In this document: in pieces, positions 17,921 to 26,374 of the stretch
Layout of the letters: each line of letters opens with the position of its first letter
Numbering within the stretch: the stretch's first letter is position 1
DNA from: Xanthomonas sp. 10-10
GTDB taxonomy: Bacteria; Pseudomonadota; Gammaproteobacteria; Xanthomonadales; Xanthomonadaceae
Assembly: GCF_040182365.1 (NCBI RefSeq)
Contig: NZ_CP144460.1
Span: 5,105,346 to 5,169,345 of the forward strand
Length of the DNA: 64,000 nucleotides
Direction of reading: 5' to 3'
Notes under the pieces: model-generated
What the model saw: only the letters and a program-made list of their open reading frames with translations
Told to the model about the DNA's origin: nothing
Database searches by the model: none
Program-made: the position numbers and the translations under genes

Positions 17921-18844
17921 ATGGTCCGGTTCGATGACCTGGCACTGTTCGTGCGCACCGCCGCGCTGGGCAGTTTTTCCAGCGCCGCGCGCGAGGCCGA
18001 CCTGCTGCCCGGCCAGGCGAGTGCGGCCGTCGCCCGGCTGGAGCGGGCGCTGGACCTGCGCCTGTTTGCGCGCTCCACGCGCAGCCTGCGGCTCACCGCC
18101 GAGGGCGAGCAATACCTGCCCTACGCACGCCAGGTGCTGGAGCTGCTGCGCGATGGGCGCGAGCAGGTGCGCGGCGGCGACCAGGCACTGCACGGGCTGT
18201 TGCAGGTGACCGCGCCTTCGGATCTGGGACGCAACGTGCTGCTGCCCTGGCTGACCGCGTTCCGCGCGGCCCATCCACGGCTCACCTTGCGCCTGCACCT
18301 GTCCGACCAGGTGGCGGACCTGTATCGCGCGCCGGTGGATGTGGCGTTCCGGCTCGGGCGCATCGACGATGCCGAGCATGTGGCGCTGCCCTTGGCACCG
18401 GACAACCGCCGGGTGCTGGTGGCCGCGCCGGACTATCTGCGCCGGCATGGGCGACCGGACACGCTGGAGGCACTGCGCGACCATGCCTGCCTGCTGTACG
18501 TGCTGGCCGGGCGCCCGTATGAGCGCTGGCAGTTCGAGGTCGATGGCCGCCGCCAGACCGTGCCGGTACGCGGGGCGATGCTGTGCGACGACGCCGACGT
18601 GGTGCGGCGGTGGGCGGTAGCCGGCGAAGGCATCGCCTACAAATCGTGGCTGGATATCTGCGCCGATGTACAGGCGGGGCGCCTGGAGGTGGTGCTGCCC
18701 GTATACGGCGACCGGCTGCCGCTGCAGTTGGTCTGCCCACATCGCAAACAGTTCTCACCCGCCATCCGCCAGCTGCATGCAGAGTTCACGCAGCGCTGCC
18801 AGGCGATGACGGCGTTGTACCCGCTGGCTTCCGATGCGCGTTGA
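17921..18844 (+). CDS. LysR-family transcriptional regulator
   Basis: 307 aa from ATG 17921, preceded by a strong site GGAGAGAAG. The winged HTH is at residues 1-60 (LALFVRTAALGSFSSAAREA, then ASAAVARLERALDLRLFARS), followed by a substrate-binding domain of two alpha/beta lobes. The RSTRSLRLTAEGEQYLPYA linker helix is typical. It sits back-to-back with the oxidoreductase gene and probably regulates it and itself. The inducer is unknown. A frame extension to 17837 is unlikely. Confidence 0.93.
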   Translation: MVRFDDLALFVRTAALGSFSSAAREADLLPGQASAAVARLERALDLRLFARSTRSLRLTAEGEQYLPYARQVLELLRDGREQVRGGDQALHGLLQVTAPSDLGRNVLLPWLTAFRAAHPRLTLRLHLSDQVADLYRAPVDVAFRLGRIDDAEHVALPLAPDNRRVLVAAPDYLRRHGRPDTLEALRDHACLLYVLAGRPYERWQFEVDGRRQTVPVRGAMLCDDADVVRRWAVAGEGIAYKSWLDICADVQAGRLEVVLPVYGDRLPLQLVCPHRKQFSPAIRQLHAEFTQRCQAMTALYPLASDAR

Positions 18845-19591
18845 CCTGCTGCGCCGGAAGATGGACGCGATGAATGGACACGCGCTTCGGCAAGCCGCAC
18901 GTATCGTTGGACGGGCCAGGCGCATTGCGCCCGCAGCGGATGCATCGGCGTTCCTGCGCCCCGCTGCTGCGGGATCGATACGCTTCGGTAGTGGATTCGG
19001 CGGCCTCGCCAGGGCGATTCCGTTGAGGAAGGCGAAGCGTCGGTTACGACCAACATGCCATCGCAGCGCGGCATAGGTCTGCGCGACTGCCGCGCTCGTT
19101 GAGGCGCCCGTCACTGCGCGGCTTCTGGCCTGCGTGCATATCAGCCCGCCGCTTGCCGTCGATGCAGCGCTACGGCAATCGCCAAGGCCACTCCGGCGTT
19201 GGGCCTATGCGTTGGCAGACGGAGCGATCGCCGTGCGCTTTGGCAGTGGCCAAACCTATGTGTACACCGCCGACAGCGCCGGCGCAGAGGTGGTGGCGAC
19301 CATGCAGCGCCTGGCCAAGGCGGGGCGCGGCTTGAGCACGTATATCAGCCAGAGCGTGCGCGACAGGGATGCGGACAAGAGTGCGTTGTAGCCGAGCGGC
19401 GACGGAGCAGGTTGCACGCGTCGCTCTGCACGGTTGCACGAAGATACAAATGCACATTGCAGCAGCCGCTGCGTTGAACACAGACGCGGCAGCCGTGCTG
19501 CTGCGATGATGCATCGACGCATTCGCAAAACGCAGCGCAGCAACCAGCGCCGTCGTCTCCGCGCACTCACCACATCCATCCTCGGGCGCCT
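18845..19591. other. Largely gene-free region between lysR and gst
   Basis: Apart from the possible small ORF at 19134-19391, nothing recognisable is seen. The stretch 19392-19591 must hold the promoter of the glutathione transferase gene. No clear hexamers could be assigned. Confidence 0.4.
19134..19391 (+). CDS. Possible small KTSC-like protein
   Basis: 85 codons. The second half, AIAVRFGSGQTYVYTADSAG then MQRLAKAGRGLSTYIS, resembles KTSC-type small domains (hydrophobic strand, SGxxYxY, helix, GxGLxTYI). The first 20 residues are Arg/Pro-rich and may be non-coding, so the true start or integrity is uncertain. This may be a decayed gene. Confidence 0.35.
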   Translation: MHISPPLAVDAALRQSPRPLRRWAYALADGAIAVRFGSGQTYVYTADSAGAEVVATMQRLAKAGRGLSTYISQSVRDRDADKSAL

Positions 19592-20212
19592 ATGCTGGAC
19601 ATCTACGGAAAGCCGACATCGATCAACGTGCGCAAGGTGCTGTGGCTATGCGACGAGTTGGCGCTGGACTACCGCCTGCATGCCTATGGCAGCGGGTTCG
19701 CCGCGGTAGACACACCCGAGTTTCTGGCGCTCAACCCGAACGGCTTGGTTCCGGTGATGCGCGATGGCGACCTGGTGTTGTGGGAGTCCAACACCATCTG
19801 CCGCTATCTGGCCGCACACAGCCAGCGCGCGGATCTGCTGCCGGCCGCGCCGGCCGCGCGCGCGCTGGTCGAACAATGGATGGACTGGCAGGCCACCGAA
19901 CTCAACACCGCCTGGCGCTACGCGTTCATGGCCACCGTGCGCGGCAGTGCGGCGCATACCGATCTGCACAGCATCGCGACCAGCGTGTCCGAGTGGAACC
20001 GGCACATGACCATCCTGGAGGCGCAGCTGCAGCGCGCCGGGCCTTATGTGCTGGGCGCGGGCTTTACCTTGGCCGATATCGTGCTGGGCGTGTCCACGCA
20101 GCGCTGGTTCGCCAGTCCCATCGAGCGCCCGCCGCTGGCGGCGGTTGCGGCGTATTACGCGCTGTTGAAGACCCGGGCGGGCTTTCAGCGCCACGGCTGC
20201 ACCGCGCCTTGA
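19592..20212 (+). CDS. Glutathione S-transferase
   Basis: 206 aa. N-terminal thioredoxin-fold domain (1-80) with DIYGKPTSINVRKVLWLCDEL, the cis-Pro in NPNGLVPVMRDGD and the glutathione-binding LWESNTICRYLA. Helical C-terminal domain (about 90-200) with QWMDWQATELN and the N-capping motif in GAGFTLADIVLGV. The Ser of TSINVRK suggests a theta/beta-like active site. Likely substrates are electrophilic xenobiotics or peroxides. It is not obviously in an operon. Confidence 0.92.
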   Translation: MLDIYGKPTSINVRKVLWLCDELALDYRLHAYGSGFAAVDTPEFLALNPNGLVPVMRDGDLVLWESNTICRYLAAHSQRADLLPAAPAARALVEQWMDWQATELNTAWRYAFMATVRGSAAHTDLHSIATSVSEWNRHMTILEAQLQRAGPYVLGAGFTLADIVLGVSTQRWFASPIERPPLAAVAAYYALLKTRAGFQRHGCTAP

Positions 20213-20683
20213 ATGCGTCGTGCCATGGCCGCAGGGCGCATGCCAGACGCTGCGAGTGCGCATGGCATACGGCAGATCGCGCGGTCATCGCCGTCGCGCG
20301 GGTCGCTGCGTGGCAGCGTTGGCCTGGCGGCCGCGCAGCGCCTGCACGGCCGTGCGTGCCGATCGCAGGCACACACCCGGTAAGCAGCGCCCGCCACCAG
20401 GCCGCTCGCGCTCGGCACCTGGGCCACGTCCCGCCAGACGCTTGCGCATCCTGCCTGTGCGTGCGCCCGAGCCGGACGCAGCCCCACAAGGTCTGCACCG
20501 ACCGTTCCGGCCCGGGCGACGGCGCGCTCGTTGCAGGAATCGCGGCATGGAGGGTGCGACTTGTCGTTCTGCTGCCAGGCAACGCGCGCCCTGCCCGCTT
20601 CGGCCGCATGACCTTGGACCGATAGCTTTGCTGCAGCGCGTTGGGCGACACTCGGGGATTCTTTTGGTTCCTTCGAGGTCCGC
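20213..20683. other. 471-bp region upstream of the amino-acid permease
   Basis: No supported gene. The last 60 bases are AT-richer (GGGGATTCTTTTGGTTCC) and may carry the permease promoter and leader. Confidence 0.4.
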
Positions 20684-22099
20684 ATGTCGTCTTGGCTCAG
20701 GCGCAAATCCATCGATCAGGTCACCGTGCACGAGGCTGGCCGGCAACTGGTGCGCAGCCTGAGTTGGCCGCACCTGATCGCGCTGGGCATCGGCGCGATC
20801 GTCGGCACCGGCATCTATACCTTGATCGGCGTGGGCGCGGACAAGGCCGGGCCGGCGGTGCTGCTGTCGTTCGTGGCGGCCGGCATCGTGTGCGCCTGCG
20901 CGGCGCTGGCGTATGCGGAGATGGCCACGATGATGCCGGCCGCCGGCAGCGCCTATACCTACAGCTATACCGCGCTCGGCGAGAGCATCGCCTGGGTGGT
21001 GGGCTGGAGCCTGGTGCTGGAATATTCGCTGGTGGTCAGCACCGTGGCGGTGGGCTGGTCGGGCTATTTCGTCGGGTTCCTGCAGTGGTTGGGGGTCAAT
21101 CTGCCGCATGCCTTGATTGCCGGGCCGCATGCCGGCGGCATCGTGAACCTGCCGGCAGTGGTGATCACCTTCCTGGTGGCCGGCATGCTGATGGCCGGCA
21201 CCAAGGAAAGCGCCACGCTCAACGCGGTGCTGGTGGTGTTGAAGACCATTGCGTTGGGCGTGTTCGTGGCGATCGCGCTGCCGGCGTTCAACAGCGCCAA
21301 CCTGCAGCCGTTCATGCCGTATGGCTTCTCCAAGGCGATGGGCCCGGATGGCGTGGAGCGCGGGGTGATGGCGGCAGCGGCGATCATCTTTTTTGCCTTC
21401 TACGGCTTCGATGCGATCTCCACCGCGGCCGAAGAGACCAAGAACCCGGGGCGCGATCTGTCGATCGGCATCGTCGGCTCGATGATCGGCTGCACGCTGA
21501 TCTACGTGCTGGTGGCGTTGTCGGCGGTGGGCGCGATGAGCTTTACCGTGTTCGGCAAGAGCCCGGAGCCGTTGGCGCTGATCATGCGCGAACTCGGCCA
21601 CGGCAAGGCGGCGCTGGTGATCGGTGCGGTGGCGATCATCGCGCTGCCGACGGTGCTGCTGGCATTCCTGTACGGGCAGAGCCGGATCTTCTTCGTGATG
21701 TCGCGTGATGGCCTGTTGCCGCGCGGCCTGTCCAAGGTCAACGCACGCACCGGCACGCCGGTGGCGATCACCTTGTTCACCGCGGTGCTGGTGGCCGCGT
21801 TGGCGGGTGTGGCGCGGCTGGACGAGATCGCCGCGCTGGCCAACGCCGGTACGTTGGCCGCGTTTACGGCGGTGGCGGCGTGCCTGCTGGTGTTGCGCGT
21901 GCGCGAGCCCAGCCGTGCGCGGGCCTTCCGTACGCCGCTGGCCTGGGTGGTGGGACCGGTGGCGATCCTGGGCTGCCTGTATCTGTTCTGGAGCCTGCCG
22001 AGCACCACGCAGGGCTGGTTCCTGCTGTGGAACGCGCTGGGCGTGCTGGTGTACCTGGCCTATGGGCGGCGCAATAGCCGGCTGGCGAAGGTGCAGTAG
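20684..22099 (+). CDS. APC-family amino-acid permease
   Basis: Inner-membrane amino-acid transporter, 471 aa, about 12 hydrophobic segments. The first segment has the APC signature LIALGIGAIVGTGIYTLIG (unwound GxG helix). PAAGSAYTYSYTALGE, a long Phe/Tyr-rich helix FFAFYGFDAISTAAEE and KNPGRDLSIGIVGSMIG follow. The FDAISTAAEETKNPxRDLPxG block is typical of cationic amino-acid permeases (CAT / YhdG type), so lysine or arginine is a reasonable substrate guess. Single gene, with stem-loops downstream. Confidence 0.9.
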   Translation: MSSWLRRKSIDQVTVHEAGRQLVRSLSWPHLIALGIGAIVGTGIYTLIGVGADKAGPAVLLSFVAAGIVCACAALAYAEMATMMPAAGSAYTYSYTALGESIAWVVGWSLVLEYSLVVSTVAVGWSGYFVGFLQWLGVNLPHALIAGPHAGGIVNLPAVVITFLVAGMLMAGTKESATLNAVLVVLKTIALGVFVAIALPAFNSANLQPFMPYGFSKAMGPDGVERGVMAAAAIIFFAFYGFDAISTAAEETKNPGRDLSIGIVGSMIGCTLIYVLVALSAVGAMSFTVFGKSPEPLALIMRELGHGKAALVIGAVAIIALPTVLLAFLYGQSRIFFVMSRDGLLPRGLSKVNARTGTPVAITLFTAVLVAALAGVARLDEIAALANAGTLAAFTAVAACLLVLRVREPSRARAFRTPLAWVVGPVAILGCLYLFWSLPSTTQGWFLLWNALGVLVYLAYGRRNSRLAKVQ

Positions 22100-22226
22100 T
22101 TCTCCCGGCGGGACATTGTCCCCCTGCATGGGGGGAGAAGAGGGCCCGAAGGGCCGGATGAGGGGACGGGCGAAGCCTGGTGTCATCCACCTTGGTCAGT
22201 GGCTTTGCCCCGTACCCTCACCCCAA

Positions 22227-22248
22227 CCCCTCTCCGCCAGGAGAGGGG
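22227..22248. terminator. Stem-loop between the permease and GH92 genes
   Basis: Perfect 9-bp inverted repeat CCCCTCTCC / GGAGAGGGG with loop GCCA. There is no T-tract on either strand, so it is either a weak terminator for the convergent genes or an mRNA 3'-end structure. The flanking 22100-22390 holds no gene. Confidence 0.5.
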
Positions 22249-22390
22249 CTTCAAGCTGCACACTACTGGTCCGCGCTTGCGCCGCGGGCGCTCCAGCGCA
22301 CGCGCGCCACGGCGCGCAAGTAGCGCCTTCTCGCCCGAAGGAGAGCGGCTCAGGCCAGGCGTCGCTCGCTCGACGCAGCGACGCTTGCGC

Positions 22391-24865
22391 TCACTGCGCT
22401 GCTGCAGGTGTGGCGCAGAACGAGGTTGGACGTGCATCCGCCTGGGTGCCCCAGCCTTGCGTGGGTGCCTGCCTGGTGAGCGCAACCGACAGCGTGCCGC
22501 CCTGCTGCAGCTGGGCCCAGTCCAGGAACACCTGCCGCTGCGGTCTACCGTTGAAACGCACGCTGTCCACGTATTGCAGCGCGCGGCCGTCCGCGCCGGG
22601 GGCGTCGATGCGCAGGCGCTTGCCGTTGCCCAGCTCCAGCGTGGCGCGTTTGAAGCGCGGGGCGTGCAGCAGGAACTGCCCGCTGCCCGGCACCGCCGGA
22701 TACAGGCCGAGCGCACTGAACAGGTACCAGGCCGACATCGTGCCGAGGTCGTCGTTGCCGGTGACGCCGTTGGGTGCGTTGGTAAACAACTGCTGCGCAG
22801 CGCGCACCACGGTGGCGGTCTTCCATGGCTGGCCGATCAACGTGTACATCCACGGCGCATGCAGGTCCGGCTCGTTGTTGGGGTTGTAGCGGTACTGGTT
22901 GTAGTAGCTGTACGGGCCGACCACCCAGTGCGTGCGCGCGCCGTTGAGCGGATCCTTGAGCAGGTCCTCGTAGGCGAAGAAGGCGTCCAGGCGTTTGCCG
23001 GCCTGCTCGCTGCCGTGCATGGCCTGCAGCATGCCGGGAATGTCCTGCTGCACCAGCCATTGGTATTGCCAGGCGGTGCCTTCGTGGAAGCCGTGCTGCG
23101 AGCGTGGGCTGTAGTGATCGTCCGAGGGTGCGTACCAGCTGCCGTCTTCCAGCCGCGGGCGCGGAAAGCCGCTGAAGCCGGTGTCGGCATCGCGCACGCC
23201 GGCGTCCCAGACGTTGTGCCAGTTGCCGCCGCGTGTGCGTAGCAGCGCGCTGTCGTCGGGGTGGCCGAGCGCCTGCGCCATCTGCGCCAGCGCGCAATCG
23301 GCCAGCGCGTATTCCAGCGTGGCCGAGCCGCCGTGGTGCGGGTCCACGTCCATGCCCTTGGAAGGGAAGGCGCGGTCGTATTGCACGTAGCCATTGGCAA
23401 GATAACTGGCGTTGCCCGAGCGCCCCGAATGCCGCGAGTTGATCGGCGGCTGGCCGAAGGCGTTCTGGCGCAACGCGGCGTAGGCCTGGGCTTCGTTGCC
23501 CTGCAGCGCGCCGAAGCGCCACAGGTCGACCATGAAGGGCGTGACCGGATCGCCGGTCATGATGTTGGTGTCGAAGTTGGCATAGCCCCAGCGCGGCAGC
23601 CAGCCGCCCTGCTCGTGGATGGCCAGCAGCGAGCGGCCGATGTCGCGCGCGCGCGCCGGTTGCATCAAGGCGAGCAGCTGGTTCTGCGAGCGATAGGTGT
23701 CCCACAGCGAGAAATACTCGTAGTAGGTCCAACCATCGGCGCGATGGATCGCATCGTCGAAGCCGCGGTAGCGGCCATCGGCATCGCTGCCGGTGAGCGG
23801 CTGCAACAAGGCGTGATACAGCGCGGTGTAGGCCACCGTGCGATCGTCGGCGCTGGCGCCGGCCAGCTGCAGGCTGGCCAGTTCCTTGCGCCAGGCCTGT
23901 TGCGCGCGCTGGCGCATCTGCTCCAGGCCCAGCAGCTTGCCGCCGAGCATGCCGTCGGCGCGCAGGTTGTTGCGTGCACCCTCGGCATCCACGTGCGAGA
24001 TGGCGCTGATCACGGTCACCGCGCGCGCATGCTTGCCCTTGCCCAGCGGGAAGCTGAGCCAGGCGCCGTTGGGCTTGAGTTCGCCGCCCATGCCGTGGCG
24101 CGTGCCGGGTACGCCGCCGTCTTCGCCCCACACTCCGTGCGCGGTGAACGGACGATCGAACTCCAGCCGGAACCAGGTGGTGTATTCATGGCCGCCGCAG
24201 AAACTTTGCGTGACCAGCTTGCCTTCGACCACGCGGTCGCCAACGATCTGCACCTGGCTGCCGATCACCACGTGGCGGTCGTTGGCCTGGGCCACGTTGA
24301 TCAGCACATGGCCGGTGTCGGCGCCGGGCGCGAAGGTGTAACGCTCGGCAGCGGCGCGGGTGAGCGCGCTGGCTTCGGCGTCGATGCCGCCGTAGTCGGT
24401 GAGCCGCACCTTGTAGTAGCCGGCCTGGCCGACTTCGCCATCGTGGGTGTAGCGGGCGGCGTAGCGCTTGTGGTCGAAGGCCTTGGCGTCGCTGGTATCG
24501 AAATCGCCGCCCGGGCCGATGCTGCCGGTGACCGGCAGCACCGAGACCTGCCCACCCTGCTCCCAGCAGCCGGCCCCCGACAGGAACGAATGGCCGAAGC
24601 CGCGGATGCTGGGGTCATCGTAGCGCCAGCCGGCGTAGTGGGCGCCGATCGGGCTGACCTGGATCAGGCCGAATGGGGCCGACGCGCCGGGAAAGGTATT
24701 GCCGTCGTCCTTGCTGCCGATGAAGGTGTTGACCTGTGCCGGGTCCTGCGCAGCCAGCGGGCCAGCCAGCGTGACGCCGAGCAGGCACAGGCCGGCGGCG
24801 GCGCGGCGCCACCAGGAGCAGGACAGGGACGATGCAGCGGTGGCACGGGACACGGCAGACAACAT
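22391..24865 (-). CDS. GH92 family alpha-1,2-mannosidase, secreted
   Basis: Calcium-dependent exo-mannosidase of glycoside hydrolase family 92, removing alpha-mannose from N-glycans or mannans. 824 aa from ATG 24865, giving a signal peptide (about 1-40, ending GPLAAQDP). Family features in order: VNTFIGSKDDGNTFPGASAPFG, GHSFLSGAGCW, YYEYFSLWDTYRSQNQLLAL, GDPVTPFMVDLWRFGAL, EGTAWQYQWLVQQDIPGM and the late GNDDLGTMSAWYLFSALG. The relic of a TonB-dependent receptor lies just upstream on the same strand, so the gene probably belonged to a glycan-uptake (CUT-like) locus. Confidence 0.94.
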   Translation of the reverse strand: MLSAVSRATAASSLSCSWWRRAAAGLCLLGVTLAGPLAAQDPAQVNTFIGSKDDGNTFPGASAPFGLIQVSPIGAHYAGWRYDDPSIRGFGHSFLSGAGCWEQGGQVSVLPVTGSIGPGGDFDTSDAKAFDHKRYAARYTHDGEVGQAGYYKVRLTDYGGIDAEASALTRAAAERYTFAPGADTGHVLINVAQANDRHVVIGSQVQIVGDRVVEGKLVTQSFCGGHEYTTWFRLEFDRPFTAHGVWGEDGGVPGTRHGMGGELKPNGAWLSFPLGKGKHARAVTVISAISHVDAEGARNNLRADGMLGGKLLGLEQMRQRAQQAWRKELASLQLAGASADDRTVAYTALYHALLQPLTGSDADGRYRGFDDAIHRADGWTYYEYFSLWDTYRSQNQLLALMQPARARDIGRSLLAIHEQGGWLPRWGYANFDTNIMTGDPVTPFMVDLWRFGALQGNEAQAYAALRQNAFGQPPINSRHSGRSGNASYLANGYVQYDRAFPSKGMDVDPHHGGSATLEYALADCALAQMAQALGHPDDSALLRTRGGNWHNVWDAGVRDADTGFSGFPRPRLEDGSWYAPSDDHYSPRSQHGFHEGTAWQYQWLVQQDIPGMLQAMHGSEQAGKRLDAFFAYEDLLKDPLNGARTHWVVGPYSYYNQYRYNPNNEPDLHAPWMYTLIGQPWKTATVVRAAQQLFTNAPNGVTGNDDLGTMSAWYLFSALGLYPAVPGSGQFLLHAPRFKRATLELGNGKRLRIDAPGADGRALQYVDSVRFNGRPQRQVFLDWAQLQQGGTLSVALTRQAPTQGWGTQADARPTSFCATPAAAQ

Positions 24866-24960
24866 GCGGGAATCACCTCGGGGGAGAGGGCGACGCGAAC
24901 GTCGCAGGTGGGAAGCGTGCCTGCCGCGCCGGGGCACCGGCAGACACGCGCAACTGCGTT

Positions 24961-25195
24961 CTAGAAATCGAACACGTATTCTGCCGCGATCTCGCGGCCG
25001 ACCGGGCGGAACAGGCGGCTGTTGTAGAACTCGTGATCGAGCTTGTACGGGTCCTTGTGGTTGTAGCCGGTGCTGTTGAAGAGGTTGTTGACGTAGAGGT
25101 TGAGCTTCATCGCCGGGGTGATGCGGTAGCCAGGATTGACGTTCCAGGTGATCGCCGGGCCCGCGCGGCCGTAGTACTTGCGGGTGCTCTGGCAG
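24961..25195 (-). pseudogene. 3' remnant of a TonB-dependent receptor
   Basis: The last 75 or so codons are clearly the end of a TonB-dependent outer-membrane barrel: STRKYYGRAGPAITWNVN, YRITPAMKLNLYVNNLFNST and terminal PVGREIAAEYVFDF, with the C-terminal Phe. Upstream of about 25195 the open frame continues but reads as unrelated, lower-GC sequence, so the receptor has been cut by deletion or insertion. It was probably the transporter partner of the GH92 enzyme. Confidence 0.85.
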
Positions 25196-25670
25196 ATGGC
25201 AAAGAGTAAGCATTCGGCGTCCCATGCTCCACGCCGCGTCACAGCAAGGCTGGCGGCCTCAAGCAGACTCTTGGGATTGAAATTCAATTGGATCAAGGCC
25301 TTGATCGATTCAGTCCTGGTGCCGGGCCTGTTGTCAGCAGAACCAACAGATGAGCTGGCTTGAGTGCATGGCGGATCCTCGCTGCACGCAGCCGGGTGGG
25401 TAGCCATTGCCGGACAGGCGCTGCGGATCTACCAGGAGGCGCTGCGGGGGAATAGCTGAAACTGCAAGCGCAGGGCGAGGGGCGGCGAGCGGTGCCAGCC
25501 GCCGTTGCAGCAGACGTCTTCTGACACGTGTGCACGGCAGTGGACGAGGTCGGTGGGAGGGAGCGGCGGGTACGGCCCGTCTATGAGCCGCCCATAAAAA
25601 AAGCCCGGTCGTCGGACCGGGCTTGGCGTCAGGGCGGCAGTGGGAGGGTCCGCCGCCTGGCGGCCGTGAC
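25196..25670. other. Lower-GC junction sequence upstream of the receptor remnant
   Basis: Bases 25196-25380 are AT-richer than the flanks (for example GATTGAAATTCAATTGGATC). A 55-codon plus-strand frame (25196-25363) and a minus-strand frame run through it, but neither is recognisable. It could be the end of a foreign insertion. The rest, up to the DUF2628 gene, contains only that gene's terminator. Confidence 0.45.
25596..25623 (-). terminator. Rho-independent terminator of the DUF2628 gene
   Basis: On the minus strand, stem GCCCGGTC / GACCGGGC (25615-25622 and 25603-25610) with loop CGAC, followed by seven T residues, about 50 nt after the gene's stop. Confidence 0.93.
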
Positions 25671-26060
25671 TTACCAGCGCATGCCTTCGAAAGGGTTGAA
25701 GCTGGTGCTGCCCTTTACCTTGTCCAGGTAGTAGGCGTAGTTGGCGCTCATGCCGGCCAGCAGGGCCAGCGGGATGCTCAAAGCATTGCCCAGCGAACCG
25801 GGCAGGAACGAGGCAATGATGCCCACCACCAACCCGATGCCGATCAAGCCCAACGCCTTGCGCCACAGGCCCAGGATGAAGAAGTAGATAAAGCCGAAGA
25901 ACAGCGCATAGAAGTTCATGCCGACCTTGAGCTTCTCGCCGAACGGCAGTGTCTTCAGCGCTTCCTTGTAGGCAGGATCCTTGGGGCCGCCGTGACGGTC
26001 GAAGAAGTCGAAGCGGAACTGCCACTTGGGGCTGAGCTGGGTGCGGTCAAAGGTGTCCAT
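25671..26060 (-). CDS. DUF2628 domain membrane protein
   Basis: 129 aa inner-membrane protein. A soluble N-terminus (KWQFRFDFFDRHGGP, then YKEALKTLPFGEKLKV) precedes two or three hydrophobic helices (MNFYALFFGFIYFFILGLWR, LIGIGLVVGIIAS and IPLALLAGMSANYAYYLDKV). The FFxFIYFFxxGLWRKAL and MSANYxYY patterns are characteristic of DUF2628 proteins. Function unknown. Monocistronic with a strong terminator. Confidence 0.85.
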   Translation of the reverse strand: MDTFDRTQLSPKWQFRFDFFDRHGGPKDPAYKEALKTLPFGEKLKVGMNFYALFFGFIYFFILGLWRKALGLIGIGLVVGIIASFLPGSLGNALSIPLALLAGMSANYAYYLDKVKGSTSFNPFEGMRW

Positions 26061-26194
26061 TCCAATCCATGTAGTTGAAAACGGTTACATGATAGGCGAT
26101 TGCGTATTCAGCGGCACGTGTTTTACAGCGAGCTCGACACCAGCCGGCCCACACATGAGCCGGCGATTGCCCGGCCGACTTCCGTCCCGCAATA

Positions 26195-26374
26195 CCAGCC
26201 GCTGTCGCTGCTCGCTGACACCAGTGCCGGGGCGCGCGCGGCGGCGGCGCCGGCCAGCGCACGCGGGCCAGGGAGTGCCCGGCCGACTCCAATACGAGGC
26301 CCAAGGCCAGGGTCCTGCAAGGCCAGCCGCTATCGCTGCTGGCTGACACCGGTGCCGCGGCGCGCGCGGCGGCG
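26195..26374. repeat. 52-bp direct repeat, one copy at the end of the GGDEF gene
   Basis: Bases 26195-26246 and 26323-26374 are near-identical 52-mers (CCAGCCGCT.TCGCTGCT.GC start, GGCGCGCGCGGCGGCG end), offset by 128 bp. The right copy covers the last 15 or so codons and stop of the diguanylate cyclase. In the left copy the stop triplet reads CAG instead of TAG. This is a partial duplication of the gene's 3' end. Confidence 0.85.
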
